A stretch of 64,000 bases of DNA from Ruminococcaceae bacterium UBA1375 (GTDB lineage: Bacteria > Bacillota > Clostridia > Oscillospirales > Ruminococcaceae). Shown here piece after piece: positions 50,257 through 57,989 of the stretch. The stretch is taken from contig DBRF01000016.1 in assembly GCA_002305795.1 (NCBI GenBank), positions 1-64,000 of the forward strand, in the 5' to 3' direction. The notes below the pieces were generated by a model. The model was not told where the DNA came from, searched no databases, and saw only the letters and a program-made list of their open reading frames with translations. Positions within the stretch are counted from its first letter, which is position 1. Each line of letters starts with the position of its first letter. Made by a program: the position numbers and the translations under genes.

Positions 50257-52860
50257 TTACTTTTCTTTCGCTTTGCGCTTTCTGACAACCAGGGCAAGGC
50301 CCATCATGCCCGCAGCGGCCAGAGCCAGCAGCGCATATGCCGCCACGTTGGAGTCATCGCCGGTCTGGGGGACCGCAGTATCGCCATTGCTCACATTTTG
50401 CGTATTCTCCGCGTCGGTGATGGTGCTGCCCTTTTCCACCAGTACATAGGCTCCGGCAGTCTTGGTGCTGACGGTGTAATAGCCGTCCTCCACCGTGCCT
50501 CTTACCAGCACCTTGCCGCCGTCATCCATACGGTAGACTGCCAAATTGGCGGAATCATAGCCTGCCGCAACTGGGAAGCGGATGCTTACTGTACCGTTGG
50601 GGGCCACTTCATTGTCGTCTGCATCCAGGAAATTCACATCATAGAGCTTGAATTTCTTGCCCACGTCGCTGAGGGAGGAAGCAGCAGCGTCATAATCTGC
50701 ACCCTGTGTGGTTTCCGAAACCACAATTTGCACGCCTTCTTCGAATACACCCTTGTCGGCACTCACCATTACGCCTGTGGCGGAATCGGTAAAGTCCACA
50801 GCCGGGGACTGCTCGACCGGATCTGCAGGCTCAAAGTTGGGGTCATCTTCGGTGGTTTTTGTCAGGGTGGACCAGTCCAGCTTTAAAAGCACATCCTGGT
50901 CGCCGGTATCGGCGGAAATGTCCTCCATCACCGGCACAAACACATGCAGCGGCACATAGCCATCTTGGTCGGCCAAAGCGTCTGCAACCAGCGGGAACTT
51001 CACCTGGTCAGGGTACAGCTTGCCTTCATAGGAGCCGCCCGCCTGATTGAATTGGTCATACAAGTCGCTGCCATCGGCATTTTTCTGGGTGGAGAGGACA
51101 GTGGCAGGAATCAAGGTGCCTTCGATTGCGCCGTACTGGCCGTAGGTATAGCCGTTATCATAATAGGAGAGTTCTGCCAGATAGCCAAATCTATTGAGGT
51201 AGGCCAAACCGTTGAAATCCATATTGAGATAATACTGGCCGTCTTCCACCGTCAATTTGATATAGTGATTGATGGCGTCATTGCTCATAGATGTTTCTTC
51301 ACGGTTGGTTTTCACCATCTCGCCGTAAATCGAGTACACGCCGTCTTCCAGATTGTTTTTATCCAGAGTTCCCTCTTCGACCAGGCCATCCATCGCATTC
51401 TGGAGAGTCAGCGCCTGACCGTTGACATCGCTCTGAGAAAGATTGGGGTTGTCCAGAGCCTCTTGCGCAGCGGCGATGGCATTTTGCAGGGCGTCCCAGG
51501 ATTCCTCGGTATAATTCCCTCGGGTGATTTCCTTGGCCTGGGCCACCAGAGCGGCCAGTTCGGTAGTATCCGCCCGGAGAGTCAAGCCGCTGATCGCCTC
51601 TGTAAGAGCCTGGGCGGCGGCAGTCACCTGGGAAACGCCTGCGTCTTCATCCGCCTGCACCGCTTTGGCGCTTTCCAGACTTTCCTGGAAGGCAGCCCAG
51701 CTATCGGGCGTGTAGTCCTCTTCCACCTTGGTTTCAGCTTCCGCAATGACAGCGTTGAGATTGGTCTTATCGCCGATTTCCTCCAAGCTGTCCATGGCAT
51801 CGTTGAGCTTTTGCACCATTGCGGTCTGTTCTTCTGCAGTGAATTCTTTCTGCTCCAGAATCGGCTGTGCGGTGCTGCCGCTGCCCGACATGCTGATGTC
51901 AGCGGTGGGCCAGATTCTCTCCATGGTTTCCGTTACTTCACCGATGGCGTTCTGCAAATTTTCATAGGACTCGCTGGTATAAGCGGTGCCGGAAATCTGC
52001 TTTGCGTTCCACAGGCAGTAGTGCAGATTTTCTTCCGGATTTTCGATTTTTTCCAAAGAAGTCCAATCCACCTTCATTCTGGCGTACTGATCGCCGGAAG
52101 TGGGAAGAATGGAGTACATCACCGGGACGAAAACATGGACGTAGGCCGCATTTTCATAAGTATAATCTTCCGCCGCAACGGGCTTGGTAGAATCTTCAAA
52201 TTGCACCCAAACGGGAGTGACATCAACAGAAATCAGATGAGCATAGGGTACATCTTCAATATCCAAAGGACGCTCATAGTCATAGCCAAATCCTGCCGGC
52301 CGCATGGTGCTGCCGTCATAAACAGTCGGAGAATCCGGGTCGTTATAGCTGTCATAAACGGTGGTTCCTTCCTGGGTTAAATGCCGGGTCAGAACCTCCA
52401 TGGAAGTGAAAGAAGCTGCGTCGGGATCTCCCACTGTGTCAAAAACTGCGCCGAATTGCGTCAGATACTTGGCATCCACCCCTTCTAACTCCATCATGAA
52501 GCCGTATTGCCCAATGAAGCCCATAGGCATAAACTCCACGATAGCGGTTGCGGTGTTGTCCTTCACCACAATAATGGCCTGGTAATCCGCATCTTCCGGA
52601 TGGTTGGTCTCAAAGGTAGTGCTTCCTCTCAAGGCAGCATTGCCCATGGAAGACTGGTTCATTGTGGCGTGCCAAAGGTCAATGTCCGCATAATAGACGC
52701 CGTCCTCTACCGGCACGTCGATTTTCTGGATCGGTGTGGTGGGTTCCAGTGTGGCGGCGGAGGCGCCCGCAGCACCGATGGTGAACAGGCTGCACACAAG
52801 CGCCAGGCTCAGGAGCAAGGAAAGCCCCCGTTTCAACCACGACTGTTTTGTTGTTGTCAT
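50257..52860 (-). CDS. Sortase-anchored surface protein with two NEAT-like domains and FIVAR-like repeats
   Basis: 867 residues. A signal peptide (GLSLLLSLALVCSLFTIGAAGASA) leads to a first NEAT-like domain (about residues 50-220, DGVYYADIDLWHATMNQSS), two to three FIVAR-like helical repeats (about 300-510, with YTPDSWAAFQESLESAKAV and YTEESWDALQNAIAAAQEA), and a second NEAT-like domain (about 520-690, DGVYSIYGEMVKTNREETS). A beta-rich domain and a wall-sorting signal VPQTGDDS, hydrophobic helix and KRKAKEK tail end it. NEAT domains bind heme and pass it on; here the protein would be the wall-side donor to the ABC importer. The sorting motif has Val instead of the usual Leu of LPxTG. Confidence 0.88.
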   Translation of the reverse strand: MTTTKQSWLKRGLSLLLSLALVCSLFTIGAAGASAATLEPTTPIQKIDVPVEDGVYYADIDLWHATMNQSSMGNAALRGSTTFETNHPEDADYQAIIVVKDNTATAIVEFMPMGFIGQYGFMMELEGVDAKYLTQFGAVFDTVGDPDAASFTSMEVLTRHLTQEGTTVYDSYNDPDSPTVYDGSTMRPAGFGYDYERPLDIEDVPYAHLISVDVTPVWVQFEDSTKPVAAEDYTYENAAYVHVFVPVMYSILPTSGDQYARMKVDWTSLEKIENPEENLHYCLWNAKQISGTAYTSESYENLQNAIGEVTETMERIWPTADISMSGSGSTAQPILEQKEFTAEEQTAMVQKLNDAMDSLEEIGDKTNLNAVIAEAETKVEEDYTPDSWAAFQESLESAKAVQADEDAGVSQVTAAAQALTEAISGLTLRADTTELAALVAQAKEITRGNYTEESWDALQNAIAAAQEALDNPNLSQSDVNGQALTLQNAMDGLVEEGTLDKNNLEDGVYSIYGEMVKTNREETSMSNDAINHYIKLTVEDGQYYLNMDFNGLAYLNRFGYLAELSYYDNGYTYGQYGAIEGTLIPATVLSTQKNADGSDLYDQFNQAGGSYEGKLYPDQVKFPLVADALADQDGYVPLHVFVPVMEDISADTGDQDVLLKLDWSTLTKTTEDDPNFEPADPVEQSPAVDFTDSATGVMVSADKGVFEEGVQIVVSETTQGADYDAAASSLSDVGKKFKLYDVNFLDADDNEVAPNGTVSIRFPVAAGYDSANLAVYRMDDGGKVLVRGTVEDGYYTVSTKTAGAYVLVEKGSTITDAENTQNVSNGDTAVPQTGDDSNVAAYALLALAAAGMMGLALVVRKRKAKEK

Positions 52861-52898
52861 TGTAATAGTTCCTCCTTTTGGTCTTTTGTTTCTTTTGT

Positions 52899-53789
52899 TT
52901 ATTCCGAACCGTACAACATGGGCTGAAGCTGCTCCAACGCCTGGTCGTAGTTGAAGTTAGCGCTCATGTTGAACAGACTGGAATCCAGATCATAAACCCG
53001 GCCTTGCTGCACCGCCGTAAAATGCTGCCAGATGTCATTGGTAGAAAACTCATCTGCAAACATTTCCAGCACTTCATCCGGCAGGCCGTGTGCCGCACGA
53101 AGGATAATATCCGGGTTTTTCAGCTGCATGTCTTCGGTATTGGCAAAGAGAAATTCTTCTCCATCCCCATCGCCGTAAACATTAACGCCCCCTGCCAGTT
53201 TTACCAAACTGCCCACATAGCTGCTTTCTGTAGCAACGATGTAGGAACCCGGCAATCCCATCAGCACCAGCACCGTGGGAGAATCTTTTCCTTGATTTTG
53301 ATTTCGGTATTCGTCCATAAAGGCATTGTATTCCTCCACCAGTGTTTGAGCTTGCTCCTGCCGGCCGAATTTTTCTCCCAGGTCTTCTATGGAAGCGTAC
53401 ATCCCTTCCACGCTTTTCAGGTTGAGAAACAAGCTGTTTACGCCGATGGAAGCATATTTCGGCTGGAGATCGTTTTGCAGGGTGCTGGGAGAGAGCACAT
53501 AGTCCGGATTCAAAGACCGGATGATTTCCAAATCCGGGTTCATGGCCATGCCCACCGTAGTGACATCTGCATACCGCTGTGGAAGGGAACTGCTGGTTTC
53601 ACACACCCCCACTAAGTCCAACTCCAGCCGATCGCAAATCTCTGCAACAGCCGGGGAGGTGGCCACCAAACGAACGGTTTGTGCATCCACGCTGGCGGTG
53701 TCTTCCGGATGTTGGTTCACACAGCCTGTGAGAGCAGTCAAGGCCAATACCCCGGCTAAGCAGAGAGAGAGGAGCCTTTTGCATTTCAT
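52899..53789 (-). CDS. IsdE-like heme-receptor lipoprotein (ABC substrate-binding protein)
   Basis: 296 residues. A lipoprotein signal (LAGVLALTALTGC, lipobox Cys near residue 22) leads to a class III binding protein of the FecB/IsdE type: VRLVATSPAVAEICDRLELD, VGMAMNPDLEIIRSLNPDYV, a connecting helix and NPDIILRAAHGLPDEVLE. In IsdE Met and His bind heme; a Met is present in VGMAMNP and a His in RAAHG, which fits, though this was judged by eye. The ATG at 53789 (AAAGGGGG at eight bases) is chosen over an ATG two codons upstream. It passes cargo to the permease. Confidence 0.88.
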   Translation of the reverse strand: MKCKRLLSLCLAGVLALTALTGCVNQHPEDTASVDAQTVRLVATSPAVAEICDRLELDLVGVCETSSSLPQRYADVTTVGMAMNPDLEIIRSLNPDYVLSPSTLQNDLQPKYASIGVNSLFLNLKSVEGMYASIEDLGEKFGRQEQAQTLVEEYNAFMDEYRNQNQGKDSPTVLVLMGLPGSYIVATESSYVGSLVKLAGGVNVYGDGDGEEFLFANTEDMQLKNPDIILRAAHGLPDEVLEMFADEFSTNDIWQHFTAVQQGRVYDLDSSLFNMSANFNYDQALEQLQPMLYGSE

Positions 53790-53802
53790 TTCCATTCCCC
53801 CT

Positions 53803-54720
53803 TTACGTCTTTTTCTTCCCTTTGCGGAAAAAGAAAATATACCACACCGCTCCCCCGGCCAAAGCAACCACCACAATGCCGCCGATTACCCACCAGAGAA
53901 CTGCGCTGCCAGTGCTGCCGGAGGATCCGGCCTCACCAGAGGCACTGGTCACTTCATTTCCAGAAGCATCAAATTCCTCCAGGCCAAGGACATCAGATTC
54001 TTCCTCTGCCCCAGCCGAAGAAACAGTACTGGTTTGCGAAACCTCCAGCGAGGAGGATGTTTCCGGCACGGAAGCTGTTTCCTGGGCGGCAGAGGAGGTT
54101 GCCGAAGCCGATGGGGCCTGAGAAGAAGCGGGCGTTTCAGCGGATTGAGACGATGTTGCCGCAGGTGTTTGGGGATTGGTCTGCTGGGTTTGCTCTAAAG
54201 TAACCGTGGTGATAAAATCTCCAGAGCCGGCGGTAAGGCCGCCTACCGTGATATAGAAAATGACTTCCCGCCCCATAGGGATCACATACATATTGCAGCG
54301 GATCACGGAGTTTTCACTGTTCACCTGCATACGGAAATCGGCGGTGTTATTGGTATAATCTTCCTGCATCAGGGTAGCAGAAACGGCGCTCCCGTCCACC
54401 TGGAATTGAGGTGACTGGATGTTGTCCATCAGATTCAAACGAACCGTCATCCAGGTGGTTCCGCCGGAATCCACTTCCACCAATGCACTTTTATTCAAAG
54501 CGCTGTCCGTCATGGATTGGCCTAATACATAGGAGCTTTCTCCGCCGGAATCTTCAATGACGCCGGTGGTAGGATGGCGGTAATGGGAAGTTGCAGTTGC
54601 AGTATAAATTCCGGGAGAAGCCGCCAAAACCGGCATGGTTTGAAAGCACGCTGCAAAAACCACCAGCAGAACCAGCATACCGGAAAACATCCTTTTCATC
54701 GCCGTTGAACCATGTAACAT
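53803..54720 (-). CDS. Membrane-anchored NEAT-like heme-binding protein (Shp-like)
   Basis: 305 residues. A signal peptide (MLVLLVVFAACFQTMPVLAA) leads to one NEAT-like domain (about 35-180, ASPGIYTATATSHYRHPTTG to YVIPMGREVIFYITVGG). A Ser/Thr/Ala/Glu-rich stalk of about 100 residues and a C-terminal membrane helix (AVLWWVIGGIVVVALAGGAVW) with a basic FFRKGKKK tail follow. There is no LPxTG-like motif, so it is held by the membrane, unlike the 867-residue protein. The layout is like streptococcal Shp, which hands heme to the lipoprotein receptor encoded next to it. AAAGGA precedes the ATG at 54720. First gene of the heme operon. Confidence 0.8.
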   Translation of the reverse strand: MLHGSTAMKRMFSGMLVLLVVFAACFQTMPVLAASPGIYTATATSHYRHPTTGVIEDSGGESSYVLGQSMTDSALNKSALVEVDSGGTTWMTVRLNLMDNIQSPQFQVDGSAVSATLMQEDYTNNTADFRMQVNSENSVIRCNMYVIPMGREVIFYITVGGLTAGSGDFITTVTLEQTQQTNPQTPAATSSQSAETPASSQAPSASATSSAAQETASVPETSSSLEVSQTSTVSSAGAEEESDVLGLEEFDASGNEVTSASGEAGSSGSTGSAVLWWVIGGIVVVALAGGAVWYIFFFRKGKKKT

Positions 54721-54762
54721 AAAATCATTCCTTTCTTCTCGCATCAATCATGAAACTTTTAG

Positions 54763-54776
54763 TTAGGTTCGGCTAA
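54763..54776 (-). promoter_or_regulatory. Predicted metal/heme-regulator operator at the heme operon promoter (TTAG-N6-CTAA)
   Basis: TTAGGTTCGGCTAA, the same TTAG-N6-CTAA form as at 55949 and 56380, placed at about +1 to +15 relative to the predicted start. The half sites resemble the DtxR/IdeR consensus. A partial copy TTAACTATCACTAA lies at 54833-54846. Confidence 0.6.
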
Positions 54777-54777
54777 C

Positions 54778-54815
54778 ACTATAATAAAATCCCCCTTGCT
54801 CTGTCAAATTTGACA
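54778..54815 (-). promoter_or_regulatory. Promoter of the heme uptake operon
   Basis: Minus strand: TTGACA (54807-54802), 18-base spacer, TATAGT (54783-54778). The -35 lies within a perfect 14-bp palindrome TGTCAAATTTGACA (54802-54815). Bases 54848-55101 have a small hairpin at 55053-55066 and nothing else I can name. Confidence 0.65.
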
Positions 54816-55101
54816 GCCTGGCAAGTCAAGAGTTAACTATCACTAACTACATCCCGAAAAAAATGCTCCTTTCGGAGTTTCATCCCTTGCATCCTTTTTC
54901 CGGAACCACTCAATCAGCAGATACAGTATAACATAGAATCGGCAGTTTTGCTTGAGTTAACTTTGTGCAACACTGAACAAAACAAGGATTGTGCCGAGGA
55001 AAATAGTGGAAAGAACCCGCTGAAGATGGGATGATGCCTTGCTGTGTTATTTGTGCAGTTTTGCACGATTTTTTCATACTGAAATCAGAATTTGCAATCA
55101 A

Positions 55102-55929
55102 CTACACCAAAACAGTAAAAATAGCCGTTGATTCCGGCATGTGAATCACTCCTACACTGCACTGCATTCGCAAACAAACGTGACCGTGCAGGATCTGGTC
55201 CATGCCGCTTCCGATATTGCAGAAATTGAGAACGGCGGCAGGAATGGAAAACACATTGCCGTTTCGCTCCGAATTGATGTAAGCGCCGCTGTCAAAATAC
55301 TTTACAGTTTTCACATGGCCGCGCATGGCAATCCCTGTGGAAGCTGATTTTGCCGTCAAATCAACCCCTCGGAGCAAAAGCGTTCCCGCACCGTTTTTGA
55401 TGCTCAACGTGCAAGGGTGTTCAAATCCTTCGTTTGCCATGGAAATATTTGTCCCGTTTTTAATATGTTCCCGATAAATAATAAACGGAAATTGGTATTT
55501 ACCGTCCTTTAACCGTCTGCAAAGCTCATTGCCGTCAAAATACTTTTTGCTGCGCAGTTCATACTTTACCCTGCATTTTTCTTCTGCATGATAGATTACT
55601 TCCATGGTATCCTCGCTGTTATACAGCGCCCAATAGTAAGCATCATTTCTTGCGCTTTGGATATTGACACCTTCATAAAGCAGATGGTCTATGGTGATGT
55701 GAATTCTCTTGGCATATTCTTTTGCCTGTATTTTCCCCGATTCCGTCAAACGCAAACGGCGGCCGTTCCGATTCAATAATCCTTCTTTTTCTAAGACAGA
55801 AAGCATGCGGCTGATGGTATAATGTTCTTTTCCCAATGTTTTGGCGATTCCGGTGACACTGCTTTTTTCACCATCTGCAAGCAGACACAACAGAACTCGC
55901 AAACGAAGCACAGCGGATGCTTCTACCAT
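55102..55929 (-). CDS. DtxR-like transcriptional regulator
   Basis: 275 residues. A winged helix-turn-helix (about 1-65, SSVTGIAKTLGKEHYTISRMLSVLEKEGLL) and a helical segment (TESGKIQAKEYAKRIHITI, GVNIQSARNDAYYWALYNSE) have the pattern of the DtxR/MntR metal-dependent repressor dimerisation domain. The remaining 160 residues are an alpha/beta region of unknown type in place of a simple SH3-like domain. The ATG at 55929 is used; a TTG two codons upstream is an alternative. Its own promoter and the heme operon promoter share a TTAG-N6-CTAA palindrome, so it is the natural candidate to bind there. Which metal, or heme, it senses cannot be read from the sequence. Confidence 0.7.
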   Translation of the reverse strand: MVEASAVLRLRVLLCLLADGEKSSVTGIAKTLGKEHYTISRMLSVLEKEGLLNRNGRRLRLTESGKIQAKEYAKRIHITIDHLLYEGVNIQSARNDAYYWALYNSEDTMEVIYHAEEKCRVKYELRSKKYFDGNELCRRLKDGKYQFPFIIYREHIKNGTNISMANEGFEHPCTLSIKNGAGTLLLRGVDLTAKSASTGIAMRGHVKTVKYFDSGAYINSERNGNVFSIPAAVLNFCNIGSGMDQILHGHVCLRMQCSVGVIHMPESTAIFTVLV

Positions 55930-55946
55930 GGACAATCATCTCCGTT

Positions 55947-55975
55947 TATTAGTTGCAACTAACTCCAATTTCCAA
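55947..55975 (-). promoter_or_regulatory. Promoter and operator of the DtxR-like gene
   Basis: Minus strand: TTGGAA (55975-55970), 17-base spacer, CTAATA (55952-55947). The perfect 14-bp palindrome TTAGTTGCAACTAA (55949-55962) covers the -10 and part of the spacer, which implies autorepression. Confidence 0.65.
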
Positions 55976-56007
55976 AACAGCGAAGCTGTAAATTATCGTT
56001 TCATAGG

Positions 56008-56322
56008 TTATTTCGCTTTTCTTGATCCAACAAAATACGCATTCCCAGCCTTCACCTCATAAGCTGCAATCTCCCCTTTCGGATTCACAAGAATAGTCCC
56101 CCTTCCGCCAAACTCATTCGCTCAAGACCTCCTTTCAAGTTTTTGGACTGGGCGCAGAAAGGGCCGGTAGACATGAGATACTGCATCTTGAATCCGAAGA
56201 AGTATTGTGCTGGGTTTAGACGCAATGGGTATTACAACAAAAGTAAAGTCCGCCAGATAAAAGAAGAATACGCTCCACTTCCCCAATATCCTATTTTGTG
56301 ACCATTTGGAAACTGCCGTCAC
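56008..56322 (-). pseudogene. Short degraded coding remnant
   Basis: Two in-frame pieces on the minus strand separated by a TGA at 56122-56124: an upstream 66-codon frame and a downstream stretch of about 36 codons that looks protein-like (EFGGRGTILVNPKGEIAAYE). AAGGAGG stands shortly before the second piece, but the nearest ATG is out of frame and gives only ten codons. The opposite strand has a 42-codon frame (56173-56301, basic, two Cys). No family is recognised. This seems to be a relic downstream of the strong promoter at 56402-56430. Confidence 0.3.
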
Positions 56323-56379
56323 AACCGGCTTATGGGGTTAAATCGCTGATTCTTTTGAAAGAAAGAGATAAAGTTTTAA

Positions 56380-56430
56380 TTAGTCTATTCTAACCGTCAC
56401 TATTATAGTGTGCTTTCAAATTCTTGTCAA
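56380..56430 (-). promoter_or_regulatory. Strong promoter with a third TTAG-N6-CTAA site
   Basis: Minus strand: TTGACA (56430-56425), 17-base spacer, TATAAT (56407-56402), both perfect. TTAGTCTATTCTAA (56380-56393) lies just downstream of the -10, as at the heme operon. It reads toward a degraded stretch and the DtxR-like gene 470 bases away, so it may be a second promoter for the regulator. Bases 56431-56650 show nothing else definite. Confidence 0.6.
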
Positions 56431-56656
56431 GAAGAAAAGCTAAAAATGCCCTCTAAAAATTTGTTTTCTTCTTTCAAGCAACATATTTCTGGATCCGTCT
56501 ACTGAATGCGCTCGCACAACATGGCACTCTCTTTCCACAGTCCCATTGCGCCGGCAGGAGTTCTCACTGATACTAAATTTACCGCCTCTGACTACTTGCA
56601 GCCGTATAAGGAGGTTTCATTCCTTTTGGGTATGTACGCCGATAAAAAACAGGTAT

Positions 56657-56685
56657 TTGCCTTCTTTTCCGGAAAATGGTACACT
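56657..56685 (+). promoter_or_regulatory. Promoter of the aldo/keto reductase gene
   Basis: Plus strand: TTGCCT (56657-56662), 17-base spacer, TGG plus TACACT (56680-56685). Confidence 0.55.
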
Positions 56686-56730
56686 AAAGAAAACACCGAA
56701 AAACCAAAAGAATAGGTTAGGAGAAATACT

Positions 56731-57825
56731 ATGGAATACCGCAACCTCCCCCACGGCGGGGAACCAATCAGCATCCTGGGCTTGGGCAGCAGCGCCCTGG
56801 GGCCTTCCGGAGACAAGGAAATTCAGGCCACCGCCGCCTTGGCAGTGGAAAACGGCATCAACTACTTTGACCTGGCTTCCGCTGACGCCGTCCCCTTTAC
56901 GGCCTACGGCAAAGCGCTGGGCAGCGTCCGGGACAAGGTGTACTACCAAATCCACTTCGGGGCGGACTACCAAACCGGGCAGTACGGCTGGACCTTGGAT
57001 TTGGAGGAAATCAAGCGTTCCATTGACTGGCAGCTCAAAGCACTGCGCACCGATTACATCGACTTCGGCTTTATCCACTGCATGGACGAAAGTTCCGATT
57101 TGGAACAGTACCGGGAAAACGGGGTGTTGGACTATCTCCTTTCCTTACAAAAGCAAGGGGTGGTGCGGCACATCGGCCTTTCTTCCCACACCCCGGAAGT
57201 GGCTCAGCAGGTGCTGGACTGGAAGCTCATTGACATGCTGATGTTTTCCATTAACCCGGCCTACGACTACCAGCAGGGAGAATATGCCAACGGCAGCGCA
57301 TCCCAGCGGATGGACCTGTACCGCCGGTGCGAAGCGGAGGGAGTGGGCATTTCGGTGATGAAGGCCTTCAGCGGCGGGCAGCTGCTGGATGCCAAAATCT
57401 CCCCCTTCCGGCAGGCCCTCACCGAATACCAATGTTTGGCTTACGCTTTGGACAAGCCGGGTGTGCTGACGGTACTGCCCGGCGTCCGCAACCGGAAGGA
57501 CTTAAAACGGCTGCTGGGCTTTTTGGACGCAACCCCTGGGGAGAAGGACTACTCTGTGTTAGGCACCTTCACCCCTCAGGAGGCGGAAGGCATCTGCGTT
57601 TACTGCAACCACTGCCAACCCTGCCCCGCCGGGTTGGACGTGGGGCTAATCAACAAGTACTACGATTTATCCAAAGCCGGAGACAAGCTGGCGGCGGACC
57701 ACTACCGGAATCTTACCATGCACGCCTCCGACTGCATCCAGTGCGGGCACTGCGAAAGCCGGTGCCCCTTCCAGGTAAAGCAGATGGAGCGGATGGAAGA
57801 GATCAGCGGGTATTTTGGGAGATAA
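56731..57825 (+). CDS. Aldo/keto reductase with a C-terminal 4Fe-4S domain
   Basis: 364 residues: an aldo/keto reductase TIM barrel (about 1-285) followed by a ferredoxin-like part. ILGLGSSALGPSG, INYFDLASAD (Asp), and GFIHCMDE follow the family pattern, but the usual catalytic Tyr/Lys region is divergent. The C-terminus has CVYCNHCQPCPAGLD and CIQCGHCESRCPF, eight Cys enough for two 4Fe-4S clusters. Such proteins are common in Clostridia and predicted to be oxidoreductases of unknown substrate. It is monocistronic, with a strong terminator, and precedes the CRISPR operon without being part of it. Confidence 0.9.
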   Translation: MEYRNLPHGGEPISILGLGSSALGPSGDKEIQATAALAVENGINYFDLASADAVPFTAYGKALGSVRDKVYYQIHFGADYQTGQYGWTLDLEEIKRSIDWQLKALRTDYIDFGFIHCMDESSDLEQYRENGVLDYLLSLQKQGVVRHIGLSSHTPEVAQQVLDWKLIDMLMFSINPAYDYQQGEYANGSASQRMDLYRRCEAEGVGISVMKAFSGGQLLDAKISPFRQALTEYQCLAYALDKPGVLTVLPGVRNRKDLKRLLGFLDATPGEKDYSVLGTFTPQEAEGICVYCNHCQPCPAGLDVGLINKYYDLSKAGDKLAADHYRNLTMHASDCIQCGHCESRCPFQVKQMERMEEISGYFGR

Positions 57826-57842
57826 AAACAAATTCTTTGCAA

Positions 57843-57880
57843 CCTCTGCAGCTAACAAGCTGCGGAGGCTTTTCTTTTTG
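57843..57880 (+). terminator. Terminator of the aldo/keto reductase gene
   Basis: A 10-bp stem CCTCTGCAGC/GCTGCGGAGG with one mismatch and a TAACAA loop, then CTTTTCTTTTT. Confidence 0.9.
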
Positions 57881-57942
57881 TCATTTGATGTACTCTTTTT
57901 GGGATATCCGTTGTGATTTATAAAAATTTAGTCAAAATACCA

Positions 57943-57971
57943 TTGATTTTTGTTTGAAACGCCAGTATAAT
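57943..57971 (+). promoter_or_regulatory. Promoter of the type I-C cas operon
   Basis: Plus strand: TTGATT (57943-57948), 17-base spacer, TATAAT (57966-57971), about 20 bases before the cas3 start. Confidence 0.7.
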
Positions 57972-57989
57972 ACAAACAGAAAGGAGAGA

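Noticed and set aside
50944..52380. A 478-codon open frame on the plus strand, opposite the large NEAT protein
   Set aside because: A shadow of the real gene. No ribosome binding site, no recognisable domain, and odd Ile/His/Gly composition.
56173..56301. A 42-codon plus-strand frame starting at 56173
   Set aside because: The ribosome binding site is poor, the frame is open well upstream of the ATG, and it lies opposite a degraded stretch; not enough to call a gene.
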